Assembly (NCBI GenBank): GCA_001507425.1
Contig: LMAJ01000015.1
Location: forward strand, 62,001-126,000
Reading direction: 5' to 3'
Length of the DNA stretch: 64,000 nt
DNA from: Flavobacteriaceae bacterium CRH
GTDB lineage: Bacteria > Bacteroidota > Bacteroidia > Flavobacteriales > Flavobacteriaceae
Every line of letters begins with the position of its first letter. The stretch's first letter is position 1. Shown piece after piece: positions 47,921-55,695 of this stretch. A program made the translations under genes and the position numbers. Under the pieces are notes generated by a model that was given only the letters and a program-made list of their open reading frames with translations, did not search any database and was not told the origin of the DNA.

Positions 47921-50062
47921 TTATCTATAGAAACCCATTGATACTCCGCCGTCTACGTTTAAGGCGTTTCCTGTTGATTTACTCAACAATCCTCCTGTAA
48001 ACGCAAAACACGCATTGGCAATATCATCAGGTAATATGATTTCGTTTAATAAGGTGCGTTTGGCGTAGTATGCAGGTAATTCTGCTACTGTAATACCATA
48101 CGCTTTGGCTCTTCCTTCTGCCCAGCCTCCGGACCAAATGTTGGAATCTGAAATTACTGCATCTGGATTTACCGTGTTTACTCGTATTTTATCTGCACCA
48201 AGTTCTGCTGCCATAAGGCGTGTTAAATGTGCCTGAGCTGCTTTCGCTGATCCGTAACCGGGATTGTTTGGTCCTGCAACAACTGCATTTTTAGATACGA
48301 TATTTACAATATCTCCGCCAAATCCCTGTTTGCGCATTACTTCTATTCCGGCTTTTGAAACTATAAATTGTCCTTTTACCAGAATGTCGTACAATCTGTC
48401 CCATTCTTCAAGGGTATGTTCGGCTATCGATTTTGAGATGCTGATTCCGGCATTGTTCACTATAATATCTGCGCCTCCAAAAGCTAAACACGCCTGGTCT
48501 AATGCTTTTTCGGTACTTGCTTCGTTTGTTACATTTAATAATGTACTTGAAATCGCATCTTTCCCGAAAGTTTTTATGAAATCTGCTGTGGCTTCTTCCA
48601 ATCTTTCTTCGTTGATGTCGTTGATCACGACACAGGCGCCTTCCTGGGCAAATTTCTTTGCAATTGCTTTTCCTATTCCGCCGGCTGATCCGGTAATTAT
48701 GGCAACTCTTCCTGAAAGTGCTTTTGGTTTTGGCATTCTTTGCAATTTAGCTTCTTCGAGTAACCAATATTCAATATCAAAGGCTTCCTGATGTGGAAGT
48801 GATGTATATTCCGATACGGCTTCTGCGCCTTTCATTACATTCACAGCATTCACATAATATTCTGATGCCAGTCTTGCCATGGTTTTATCTTTGGCAAAAG
48901 TGAACATTCCAACTCCCGGATATAAAATTACCACAGGATTTGGGTCACGCATCGCCGGTGAATTATCTTTTTTGCATTTGTTGTAATAATCCTTGTACAT
49001 TGCTCTGTACCCTTCAAATGCAGGTTTTAATTTTGCTTTGATGGCATTTACATCTGATAGATCTTCGTTTGGATCAAGCTCTAAAACCAATGGACTAATT
49101 TTAGTTCTTAAAAAGTGGTCCGGACAAGAAGTCCCAAGCGGAGCCAGTTTTTCCAAATCATTTGAATTGATGAATTCCAAAACTCTTTGATCATCGGTAT
49201 AATGTCCAATCATTTGGCGTTCTGATGAGCAGAAACCTCTTAAAATTGGGGCTACTTTTGCTGCTTTTAGTTTTCTTGCTTCTTCATGTAAACTTTGTAT
49301 TTTTTGTCCTCCAAAAACCGGGCGTTTTTTTCCGTAGTTATTCTCAAGGTAAGTGGCGCATTTCTCGATTACTACAAGGGTGTTGATGTAACTTTCGTAT
49401 GATGTATCGCCCCAAGTGAATAGTCCGTGAGAACCCAACATAATTCCTCTTAATTTTTTGCCTTTTTTCTCAGCTGCTTCCAAACAAGATCTTAACTGAA
49501 GTCCCAAGTCAAAACCCGGACGCTGCCAGCCTATCCAGCCAATTTCGCCATCGAATAATTCTTCGGTTATTTTTGCTCCGTCTTTGGCTGCTGCGATTGC
49601 AATTGCCGCATCAGGATGCAAATGGTCAATATGTTTGAAAGGTAAAAAACCGTGTAATGGCGTGTCGATTGATGGTGCTTTTGAAACCAGGTCAAAAATA
49701 CAATGGTTGAACAATTCTACCATTTCGTCTTCAAATTCGATGCCTTTGTAAACGTTTTCAAGATTGCGAAGTCGGTCTAAATACAATGCCGCACAGCCTG
49801 ATTTGGTTAATGTTCCGATATCCCCTCCCGAACCTTTGATCCACATTACCTCTGAACTTGCTCCGGTTAACGGATCTTTGTCTGTAATTTTTACAGAAGT
49901 ATTTCCGCCTCCGTAATTTGTTAATCGCAAATCGGCTCCAAGTAAATTAGAACGATAAATGAAAAGCCCAACTTCATCTCCTGCCAATGCGGCTGCCTTA
50001 GACTCATCCCAAAGATAGCTTACATGCTTAAAATTCATATCTACAGTATTTTTATTCGACAT
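47921..50062 (-). CDS. bifunctional rhamnulose-1-phosphate aldolase / lactaldehyde dehydrogenase
   Basis: A 713-residue cytoplasmic fusion. The N-terminal half (about residues 15-420) is a class II aldolase/adducin domain with GSGGDIGTL and the metal-binding histidines in HIDHLHPDA and GSHGLFTWGD. The C-terminal part (about 445-713) is a short-chain dehydrogenase: GSAGGIGKAIA nucleotide loop, NNAG, and YGSAKAA with Tyr and Lys. This architecture is the known RhaD/SDR fusion (RhaEW type): it splits L-rhamnulose-1-phosphate into dihydroxyacetone phosphate and L-lactaldehyde and oxidises the aldehyde to L-lactate. Isomerase and kinase genes are not in the window. Its own AGGATAG promoter (50102-50146) ties it to susC and GH78. 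Met9 is a possible alternative start. Confidence 0.88.
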   Translation of the reverse strand: MSNKNTVDMNFKHVSYLWDESKAAALAGDEVGLFIYRSNLLGADLRLTNYGGGNTSVKITDKDPLTGASSEVMWIKGSGGDIGTLTKSGCAALYLDRLRNLENVYKGIEFEDEMVELFNHCIFDLVSKAPSIDTPLHGFLPFKHIDHLHPDAAIAIAAAKDGAKITEELFDGEIGWIGWQRPGFDLGLQLRSCLEAAEKKGKKLRGIMLGSHGLFTWGDTSYESYINTLVVIEKCATYLENNYGKKRPVFGGQKIQSLHEEARKLKAAKVAPILRGFCSSERQMIGHYTDDQRVLEFINSNDLEKLAPLGTSCPDHFLRTKISPLVLELDPNEDLSDVNAIKAKLKPAFEGYRAMYKDYYNKCKKDNSPAMRDPNPVVILYPGVGMFTFAKDKTMARLASEYYVNAVNVMKGAEAVSEYTSLPHQEAFDIEYWLLEEAKLQRMPKPKALSGRVAIITGSAGGIGKAIAKKFAQEGACVVINDINEERLEEATADFIKTFGKDAISSTLLNVTNEASTEKALDQACLAFGGADIIVNNAGISISKSIAEHTLEEWDRLYDILVKGQFIVSKAGIEVMRKQGFGGDIVNIVSKNAVVAGPNNPGYGSAKAAQAHLTRLMAAELGADKIRVNTVNPDAVISDSNIWSGGWAEGRAKAYGITVAELPAYYAKRTLLNEIILPDDIANACFAFTGGLLSKSTGNALNVDGGVSMGFYR

Positions 50063-50101
50063 TTTTGATATTATATATTTGGTTGTTTATAATATTGTTT
50101 T

Positions 50102-50146
50102 GTAAAATAAGAGAATGTAAAAAACATAACTATCCTGTACTATCCT
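50102..50146 (-). promoter_or_regulatory. aldolase-fusion promoter with perfect AGGATAG direct repeat (site 4)
   Basis: Minus-strand reading: AGGATAG-TAC-AGGATAG (50146 to 50130), a perfect direct repeat, then 20 bp, then TATTTTAC (50109 to 50102) as a -7-like box. This is the clearest copy of the motif and defines its consensus. Confidence 0.75.
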
Positions 50147-50309
50147 TTACGAAAAAGGATGTATCGTATTGATAACTAAATATTAACAAGTAAACTGAAC
50201 TGAAAAAACATAATAATAATTCGGAAGATGAATTAAAATTCCTGTAATTACATGAAAATTAAGGAGAAACTAGGAATTTGAAAGAAGCGAAAAAAGATTC
50301 GAAAAGTTT

Positions 50310-50516
50310 TTTTGCCACAGATTTAAAGATCAAAAGGATTTTAAAATTTGTGGTAATCTTTTTAATTTGTGGCAACTTTTTAATAACAATATTGGATAAA
50401 TATTCACTTGAAAAATCATTGCAACAGATTCGGAATTTTTTTTTTTGCCACAGATTTAAAGATTAAAAGGATTTAAAATTTGTGGTAATCTTTTTAATTT
50501 GTGGCAACTTTTTAGA
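50310..50516. repeat. tandem pair of ttgccacag palindromes
   Basis: Two copies of a palindrome of about 75 bp (about 50310-50386 and 50443-50516, offset 133 bp). Each starts TTGCCACAGATTTAAAGAT and ends AATTTGTGGCAACTTTTTA. The copies differ at only a few bases. Confidence 0.85.
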
Positions 50517-50524
50517 TTTAAAAC

Positions 50525-51355
50525 TCAAAGTTTATAAAATGATTGAGCATTTTCATGCCAAATTTTATTTTGATTTTGAATTGATAACTGAGCGATGTAA
50601 TCTTCTAAAGTTTTAACAATTTCTGTATAATGTGAAGCGACGGTACAAACGGGCCAATCTGATCCGAACATTAATTTATTGGGAGAAAAATTTTCAAAAA
50701 CAACATCTAAGTACGGTTTTAAATCATCCGGTTTCCATGAATGCCAATTGGCTTCTGTTACCATTCCGGAGATTTTGCACATTACGTTTTCAGCTTTTGA
50801 AACTTCTTGGATGTCTTTTTTCCAAGATAGAATATCTCCTGATTTTATATCCGGTTTTGCAATATGATCGATAACAAAAGGCTGATCTGGAAATTGGTTT
50901 ACCAAATGTATTGCTGCCGGTAACTGACGATGAAAAATAAGAATATCGTAGGTGTAATTAAATTGTTTTAAGGCTGAGATTCCGTTTTGAAAATCTTTTC
51001 GCAACATAAAATCATCGTTTTCGCCCTGAACAACATGTCTGAAACCTTTTATTTTTTGGTGCTTTGAAAAGTGATTTAAACGTTCTTCTATATTTTGATT
51101 CCGCAAATCTACCCAACCCACAATTCCTTTTATGAAATCGTTTTTTGTAGCTAAGTCGACTAAAAAATTGGTTTCTTCTTCTGACTGACTTGCCTGAACG
51201 GCAACACAACCTGAAAATTTATTTTCCTGAAGTAATGGAAAAAGATCTTCGGGCAAAAAATCTCTTTGAATTTTCTGCATCGAATCATCAATCCAACTGT
51301 CTCTTGCGGGATCGAATTTCCAAAAATGTTGGTGTGCATCAATTCGGTTATTCAT
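50525..51355 (-). CDS. amidohydrolase-family sugar lactonase (L-fuconolactonase-like)
   Basis: A 276-residue cytoplasmic TIM-barrel hydrolase of the amidohydrolase_2 family. It begins with the metal motif DAHQHFW, continues with AVQASQSEEET, GWVDLR, FRHVVQ and VIDHIAKPD, and ends with MFGSDWPVC. These are the landmarks of L-fucono-1,5-lactonase and L-rhamnono-lactonase enzymes, which open the lactone made by a sugar dehydrogenase to give the aldonate. It is 6 bp downstream of an SDR gene (51362-52159), so the pair probably carries out consecutive steps. Expected length for the family is about 270-290 residues. Substrate could be fucono-, galactono- or rhamnono-lactone. Confidence 0.85.
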   Translation of the reverse strand: MNNRIDAHQHFWKFDPARDSWIDDSMQKIQRDFLPEDLFPLLQENKFSGCVAVQASQSEEETNFLVDLATKNDFIKGIVGWVDLRNQNIEERLNHFSKHQKIKGFRHVVQGENDDFMLRKDFQNGISALKQFNYTYDILIFHRQLPAAIHLVNQFPDQPFVIDHIAKPDIKSGDILSWKKDIQEVSKAENVMCKISGMVTEANWHSWKPDDLKPYLDVVFENFSPNKLMFGSDWPVCTVASHYTEIVKTLEDYIAQLSIQNQNKIWHENAQSFYKL

Positions 51356-51361
51356 TCTGAA

Positions 51362-52159
51362 TTAATTTATATCGTTGATTAATGCACGATCTAGATGCAC
51401 ATATCCGCCATCAACAAAAATAAATTGTCCTGTTGTGTGCGATGAACGATCTGAAATTATGAAAAGTACCGTATCTGCAATTTCTTCTGTTTTGGTCATT
51501 CTGCCTTCAAACGGAATACTTTTATTGATTTTTTTCAAAACTGTTTCTCCATCCTGCAATGTTTTAATCCAGTCTTCGTATGCGGGAGTATAACTTTCTG
51601 CAATGATTATAGCATTCGAGCGAATTCCGTATTGAATTAAATCTACTGCCCATTCTCTGGTTAATCCCAAAACTCCGCCTTTTGCGGCAGCGTAACCTGA
51701 AGTTCCGCCTTGTCCGGTTAAAGCCACTTTAGAACCAATATTTAGAATATTTCCTTTTGATTCTTTCAAGTACGGAAGCGCATATTTTACCATCAAAAAA
51801 TAACTCACTACATTCAGTTTCAAGGAATTCATAAACTCTTCGTAACTTGAATCTAAACCTGCACCGTCATTTACTCCAACGTTATTAATTACGGTATCGA
51901 TTCTTCCGTATTTCTCTACTATTTTTTTTACTGCGTTTTCAATTTCAACAGGATCAGTTACATCTGTCTCTACAAATAAAGAATCTATTCCTCTTTTTTG
52001 AAATGCTGCTGCATAAGTATTTCCTCGTTCATTTCTATCGATAATTACCGGAATTGCGCCTTCATCTGCAATTCGGTTAAGGATTGTTTCTCCAATACTT
52101 CCCTGCTTTCCGGCAGAACCTGAAACAACAATAATTTTATTTTTTAAATTTAAATCCAT
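51362..52159 (-). CDS. short-chain dehydrogenase, candidate L-fucose/L-rhamnose dehydrogenase
   Basis: A 265-residue cytoplasmic classical SDR. The nucleotide loop is GSAGKQGSIGETI, longer than the usual TGxxxGxG; the catalytic Ser and the YxxxK pair are in IGSKVALTGQ and YAAAKGG, and NNVG replaces NNAG. It sits 6 bp upstream of the lactonase, which argues that it makes the lactone substrate by oxidising a free sugar at C1. The zinc-type dehydrogenase at 52326-53339 is the competing candidate for that step, in which case this SDR would act elsewhere in the pathway. The C-terminal YVHLDRALIND extension follows the usual FVDGGY. Confidence 0.8.
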   Translation of the reverse strand: MDLNLKNKIIVVSGSAGKQGSIGETILNRIADEGAIPVIIDRNERGNTYAAAFQKRGIDSLFVETDVTDPVEIENAVKKIVEKYGRIDTVINNVGVNDGAGLDSSYEEFMNSLKLNVVSYFLMVKYALPYLKESKGNILNIGSKVALTGQGGTSGYAAAKGGVLGLTREWAVDLIQYGIRSNAIIIAESYTPAYEDWIKTLQDGETVLKKINKSIPFEGRMTKTEEIADTVLFIISDRSSHTTGQFIFVDGGYVHLDRALINDIN

Positions 52160-52206
52160 TTTTGTGGTTATTAAGGTTTAGCAAATAGTTCGTTTTTTTA
52201 CAGTTT

Positions 52207-52306
52207 TGTCATCCTGACGGAGGAAGGATCACACACGAAACTCCGCAATCTATGTCGCCAATTTTTGTCGAGTTCCTAGTGTGATCCTTCCTCCGTCAGG
52301 ATGACA
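52207..52306. repeat. 100-bp palindromic repeat (tgtcat family, copy 3)
   Basis: Exactly 100 bp, TGTCATCCTGACGG to GTCAGGATGACA, with the shared centre ACTCCGCAA...GTCGCCAATTTTTGTCGAG. Its arms are nearly perfect complements, making it the least decayed copy. Confidence 0.88.
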
Positions 52307-52325
52307 AATACAACAAAAATTTTTC

Positions 52326-53339
52326 TTACTCTATTTCAATTAATGCTTTGATCACATTATTCTTCGGATCAATTAATTGTCCAAAATCGGTAATCATTTC
52401 TGAGAAACTGGTTCTGTGTGTAATGTATTTTTTAGGATCAATTTTTCCATTTTTCAGGCATTCCATTACATATTCAAAATCCTGAATCGTTGCATTTCTG
52501 CTGCTCATTAAAGTCGATTCTCTTTTGTGAAAATCAGGATGACTAAAACTCAATTCTCCTTTTTGAAGTCCAACCAAAACAAATCTTCCGCCATGCGAAA
52601 TATAATTAAAAGCGCTATTCATCACCTTTTGGTTTCCGGTTGCATCAATAACAACATTGGCCATATCGCCATTTGTAATTTCTGCTAATCTTTGTGCGAC
52701 ATCTTCGTTTAACGGATTGATAGTTTCATCAGCATTTAATTCGTTTTTACAAAAGTTCAATCTGTAATCGTTGATGTCCATTACAATTACTTTGGCTCCG
52801 GCAATTTTCGCAAACTGAATCAATCCGATACCAATTGGCCCGGCGCCCATTACCAAAACAGTATCATTTGCAGTAACGGCAGCTCTTCGTACTCCGTGCG
52901 CTGCAATGGCAAGAGGTTCAACTAATGCCAATTGATCGTAATCGAGCCCTTGCCCGTGAAGTAAATATTGCTCCGGAATCGTAACATATTCTGCCATTCC
53001 GCCATCAATATGAACTCCAAAAACTTTGATATTTACACAGCAATTTGTGAGTCCATTTCTACAAGCGACACATTTACCACAATTGAAATACGGAATAAAA
53101 GTTACTTTATCGCCTGGCTCAAAACCTTTTGCATTTCCTTTTATATATTCTGCAGCAAGTTCATGACCTAAAATTCTTGGATATTCAAAATACGGCTGAG
53201 TTCCGCCAAAAGCGTGAATATCTGTTCCGCAAATTCCAATTCTTTTTATCTTCAGTAAAACTTCTCCTTCTTTTGGTTCGGGAATTGGTTTTTCTTTTAA
53301 TTTAAATTCCTGCGGTTTTTCGCATACAATAAATTTCAT
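52326..53339 (-). CDS. zinc-type medium-chain dehydrogenase (sugar/aldonate dehydrogenase)
   Basis: A 337-residue cytoplasmic MDR enzyme. The catalytic zinc ligands are in ICGTDIHAF and LGHELAAEY (Cys, His, Glu), the structural zinc site is the four-cysteine stretch NCGKCVACRNGLTNCC, and the Rossmann loop is GAGPIGIG. The sequence resembles the L-galactonate/L-gulonate 5-dehydrogenase and L-threonine dehydrogenase group. In this cluster it may oxidise L-fucose or L-galactose, or an aldonate derived from them. A 166-bp spacer with a palindrome separates it from the SDR downstream. Family certain, substrate open. Confidence 0.85.
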   Translation of the reverse strand: MKFIVCEKPQEFKLKEKPIPEPKEGEVLLKIKRIGICGTDIHAFGGTQPYFEYPRILGHELAAEYIKGNAKGFEPGDKVTFIPYFNCGKCVACRNGLTNCCVNIKVFGVHIDGGMAEYVTIPEQYLLHGQGLDYDQLALVEPLAIAAHGVRRAAVTANDTVLVMGAGPIGIGLIQFAKIAGAKVIVMDINDYRLNFCKNELNADETINPLNEDVAQRLAEITNGDMANVVIDATGNQKVMNSAFNYISHGGRFVLVGLQKGELSFSHPDFHKRESTLMSSRNATIQDFEYVMECLKNGKIDPKKYITHRTSFSEMITDFGQLIDPKNNVIKALIEIE

Positions 53340-53386
53340 CTTAGATTTTTTTAACTAACTCATTAAACACAACTCATAAAAAATTC

Positions 53387-53526
53387 AAACACATAGAAAC
53401 ATAGGTTTTTCTTGTAAAAAGAAGATAAAAGAAACTAGTTTCCACACATAGTCCCGAAGCTTCGGGATTATTAAAACTAGTAAAACGCCTTTTTTGAGAA
53501 TCCAAAATCTATGTTTCTATGTGTTA
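53387..53526. repeat. acacatag palindromic element (copy 3) interrupted by a small palindrome
   Basis: The outer arms AAACACATAGAAACATAG (53387-53404) and complement (53509-53526) are intact. In the centre CACACATAG is present, but its right partner is replaced by the perfect 16-bp palindrome TCCCGAAGCTTCGGGA (53452-53467), which occurs independently in two other spacers. Confidence 0.85.
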
Positions 53527-53553
53527 AAATAATTACGCCCAATGAAGTTATAA

Positions 53554-54408
53554 TTACTTTTTGTATGCTACTGCAGTTTGTTTGCTTGTACCCAAACCTT
53601 CAATTCCAAGTTCTACAACATCGCCGGCTTTTAGGTAAATTGGATCTGGTTTAATTCCCAAACCAACTCCCGGAGGCGTTCCTGTACTTATAATATCGCC
53701 AGGAAGCAATGTCATAAACTGGCTTAAATAATGTAATAAATACGGAATTTTGAAAACTAAATTCAGCGTATTACTGTCCTGATATTTTTTACCATTTACT
53801 GTTAACCACATCGATAAATTGTCAACATCTTTTACTTCATCTTTAGTCGCCAAAAATGGTCCAAGAGGCGCAAATGTATCGCAGCCTTTTCCTTTTGCCC
53901 ATTGTCCACCGCGCTCGATTTGAAATTCTCTTTCGCTGTAATCATTCAATAAAGCGTAACCTGCAACATAATCTAAAGCTTCTGCTTCTTCTACATAGCT
54001 TGCTTTTTTACCCACAATAAATGCAAGCTCCACTTCCCAATCTGTTTTTATACTGTTTTTCGGAATAATCAAATCATCGTCCGGACCGCATAAAGAGGTT
54101 GTCGATTTAAAAAAGATGATTGGTTCTGTCGGAATTGGCGCTCCGGTTTCTTTGCAATGATCTACATAATTTAAACCGATACATATTATTTTTGAAGGTC
54201 TCGCAACGGGAGATCCTAAACGTATACTTGAATCAACTTCCGGTAAGGTCGGATTGCTTTCTAATGCTTTTTGCAATTTCTCCAATCCTTTTTCTTCAAA
54301 AAAACTTTCGTTAAAGTCTGAAACGATTGATGAAACATCATATCTTTTTTCACCAATTAAAACTCCTGGTTTTTCTTTTCCTATTTCTCCAAAACGTATT
54401 AATTTCAT
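53554..54408 (-). CDS. fumarylacetoacetase-family hydrolase (2,4-diketo-3-deoxy-L-fuconate hydrolase-like)
   Basis: A 284-residue cytoplasmic FAH-family enzyme. An N-terminal domain of about 70 residues precedes the catalytic domain. The metal site is formed by the Glu pair in DWEVELAF and the Asp in NDYSERE; the family loops IGLNYVDH, KGKGCDTF and GTPPGVG are also present. FAH-family proteins of this length in deoxy-sugar clusters cleave 2,4-diketo-3-deoxy-L-fuconate to pyruvate and L-lactate, the last step of the non-phosphorylative route. Neighbouring dehydrogenases and the FucP-type transporter support that role. Ureidoglycolate-lyase-like names are common mis-assignments for this group. 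Confidence 0.85.
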   Translation of the reverse strand: MKLIRFGEIGKEKPGVLIGEKRYDVSSIVSDFNESFFEEKGLEKLQKALESNPTLPEVDSSIRLGSPVARPSKIICIGLNYVDHCKETGAPIPTEPIIFFKSTTSLCGPDDDLIIPKNSIKTDWEVELAFIVGKKASYVEEAEALDYVAGYALLNDYSEREFQIERGGQWAKGKGCDTFAPLGPFLATKDEVKDVDNLSMWLTVNGKKYQDSNTLNLVFKIPYLLHYLSQFMTLLPGDIISTGTPPGVGLGIKPDPIYLKAGDVVELGIEGLGTSKQTAVAYKK

Positions 54409-54414
54409 ATCTTT

Positions 54415-54600
54415 TAAAGTTGCTGAGTTGCTAAGGTTCTGAGATGCTAAGTTTTTTAATCTTGCTGCTTAGAACCTTAGTAACTTTTTAATTAATTAAT
54501 TATTTATTTATTTTTTTAGCCACTAAGACACTAAGTCGCTAAGGTTCTAAGTTTTTAAGCTTAGTAACTTAGCATCTCAGTCCCGAGGCTTCGGGATAGT
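54415..54600. repeat. composite intergenic palindrome (ctaaggttct family)
   Basis: An imperfect palindrome with repeated words CTAAGGTTCT, GATGCTAAG and their complements in both halves, with the small unit TCCCGAGGCTTCGGGA (54581-54596) at its right end. It fills the gap between the FAH and SDR genes. Confidence 0.7.
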
Positions 54601-54607
54601 ACCTTTT

Positions 54608-55372
54608 CTAGTTATTTAATTTAATAAATCCTCCATCGATTGGGTAATCGCTTCCGGTAATAAATCCGGCTTCGTCGCTGCATAAATATAAAGCTAAAGC
54701 AGCAATTTCATCTGGCTTTCCCATTCTGCCAATAGGTTGTGATTGTGATAATTTTTCGAACATTTCGGCTTCTTTTCCAGCGTAATTTTTCGAGATAAAA
54801 CCATCTACAAAAGGAGTGTGAACTCTTGCAGGAGAAATAGAATTGCAACGAATATTTTCTCCTATATAATCTTTTGCAACAGATAATGTCATTGCCATAA
54901 CGGCTCCTTTTGCAGTAGAATAAGCAAACCTGTCCGGAATACCAACCCAAGCGGCAATTGATGCCATATTGATAATTACGCCACCGTTTGAAAGTCGGAA
55001 TTGTGGAATCGCAGCAAATAAACAATTGTAGACGCCTTTTACATTTACATCCATAACACGATCAAAATCAGTTTCAGATGTGGTATCTACTTTTCCAACA
55101 TTTGCAATTCCTGCATTATTGATCAGAATATTAATGTTGCCTATTTTTTCAAATGTTGCAACAACTTCTTTTTGATCTGCCACATTACAGGCGTATGAAA
55201 AAGCATTTCCACCAGCTTTTTTAATTTCGTCTAAAGTTTCCTGCGCACTTTCAATTGATAAATCTATGATATGCACTTCTGCTCCTTGTTTTGCAAACAA
55301 AGTAGCAATTGCCCTTCCTATTCCGCTGCCTCCGCCGGTGACAACTGTTTTTTTATTTTTTAATGAAAACAT
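54608..55372 (-). CDS. short-chain dehydrogenase, 2-keto-3-deoxy-L-fuconate dehydrogenase-like
   Basis: A 254-residue cytoplasmic classical SDR with TGGGSGIGRAI, NNAGIAN, a catalytic Ser in NMASIAAW, Tyr and Lys in YSTAKGA, and a C-terminal PIDGGF. It closely fits the 2-keto-3-deoxy-L-fuconate dehydrogenase group, which produces the 2,4-diketo acid cleaved by the FAH enzyme encoded just downstream. It is the first gene of the minus-strand catabolic run. Its start faces the plus-strand operon at 55696 across a 323-bp spacer, with a -7 box (55441-55448) and an operator-like inverted repeat (55424-55442) matching the opposite promoter. Confidence 0.85.
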   Translation of the reverse strand: MFSLKNKKTVVTGGGSGIGRAIATLFAKQGAEVHIIDLSIESAQETLDEIKKAGGNAFSYACNVADQKEVVATFEKIGNINILINNAGIANVGKVDTTSETDFDRVMDVNVKGVYNCLFAAIPQFRLSNGGVIINMASIAAWVGIPDRFAYSTAKGAVMAMTLSVAKDYIGENIRCNSISPARVHTPFVDGFISKNYAGKEAEMFEKLSQSQPIGRMGKPDEIAALALYLCSDEAGFITGSDYPIDGGFIKLNN

Positions 55373-55419
55373 TTTATACTTATTTAGTCATTTATGTATT
55401 ATTCTGTTGTGCTATTTTA

Positions 55420-55448
55420 TAAATGTAAAAACCACAATTACAAAAGTA
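55420..55448 (-). promoter_or_regulatory. leftward promoter and operator-like inverted repeat
   Basis: On the minus strand the -7 box TACTTTTG (55448 to 55441) runs directly into TGTAATTGTGGTTTTTACA (55442 to 55424), an inverted repeat TGTAA-N9-TTACA lying over the expected start point. It drives the SDR gene at 54608-55372. The location suggests a repressor site. Confidence 0.7.
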
Positions 55449-55602
55449 AATTTAAATCTTAATATTTGAGAAATATTTTCAAATGAATCCTCCAAAATAA
55501 GTAAACTTTAATAAATTATAACATTTTTTATGTGGTTTGTAAAAAAAATCCTCTTCTGATTCATTTACTTTAAAAAATGACTGTTAATAAATGAATCATT
55601 TA

Positions 55603-55654
55603 TTGCTCAATTCAATCTTATTTCTATTTTTGTAATTGTGTTTTTTACATTTAT
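55603..55654 (+). promoter_or_regulatory. rightward promoter and operator-like inverted repeat
   Basis: TTG at 55603-55605, exactly 19 bp, then TATTTTTG at 55625-55632: a full match to the Bacteroidota promoter pattern. The inverted repeat TGTAATTGTGTTTTTTACA (55631-55649) follows and agrees with the leftward copy at all but one of 19 positions. It drives the operon starting at 55696. Confidence 0.8.
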
Positions 55655-55695
55655 TAATTTTCAAAATAAAATCATCCATATAAATTATTCTAAGC

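Larger units (their letters stand above)
50063..50524. other. 462-bp spacer
   Basis: It holds the promoter of the aldolase fusion (50102-50146) and a pair of tandem palindromes (50310-50516). Positions 50150-50310 contain only AT-rich DNA. Confidence 0.65.
55373..55695. other. 323-bp divergent control region
   Basis: It contains two facing promoters with matched inverted repeats just downstream of their -7 boxes (55420-55448 and 55603-55654). The remaining AT-rich centre includes a weak third relative near 55528-55545 (TGTGGTTTGTAAA). Confidence 0.75.

Noticed and set aside
48264..48791. 175-codon open frame on the plus strand
   Set aside because: It lies entirely antisense to the aldolase/dehydrogenase fusion, whose motifs are clear; the antisense translation has no family features.
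50310..50516. Insertion-sequence remnant
   Set aside because: Two palindromes without transposase coding or target-site duplications; they fit the spacer-palindrome families instead.
55528..55545. Third full operator in the divergent spacer
   Set aside because: Only the TGTGGTTT-GTAAA part matches; the other half-site is missing, so it is mentioned only as a possible weak relative.
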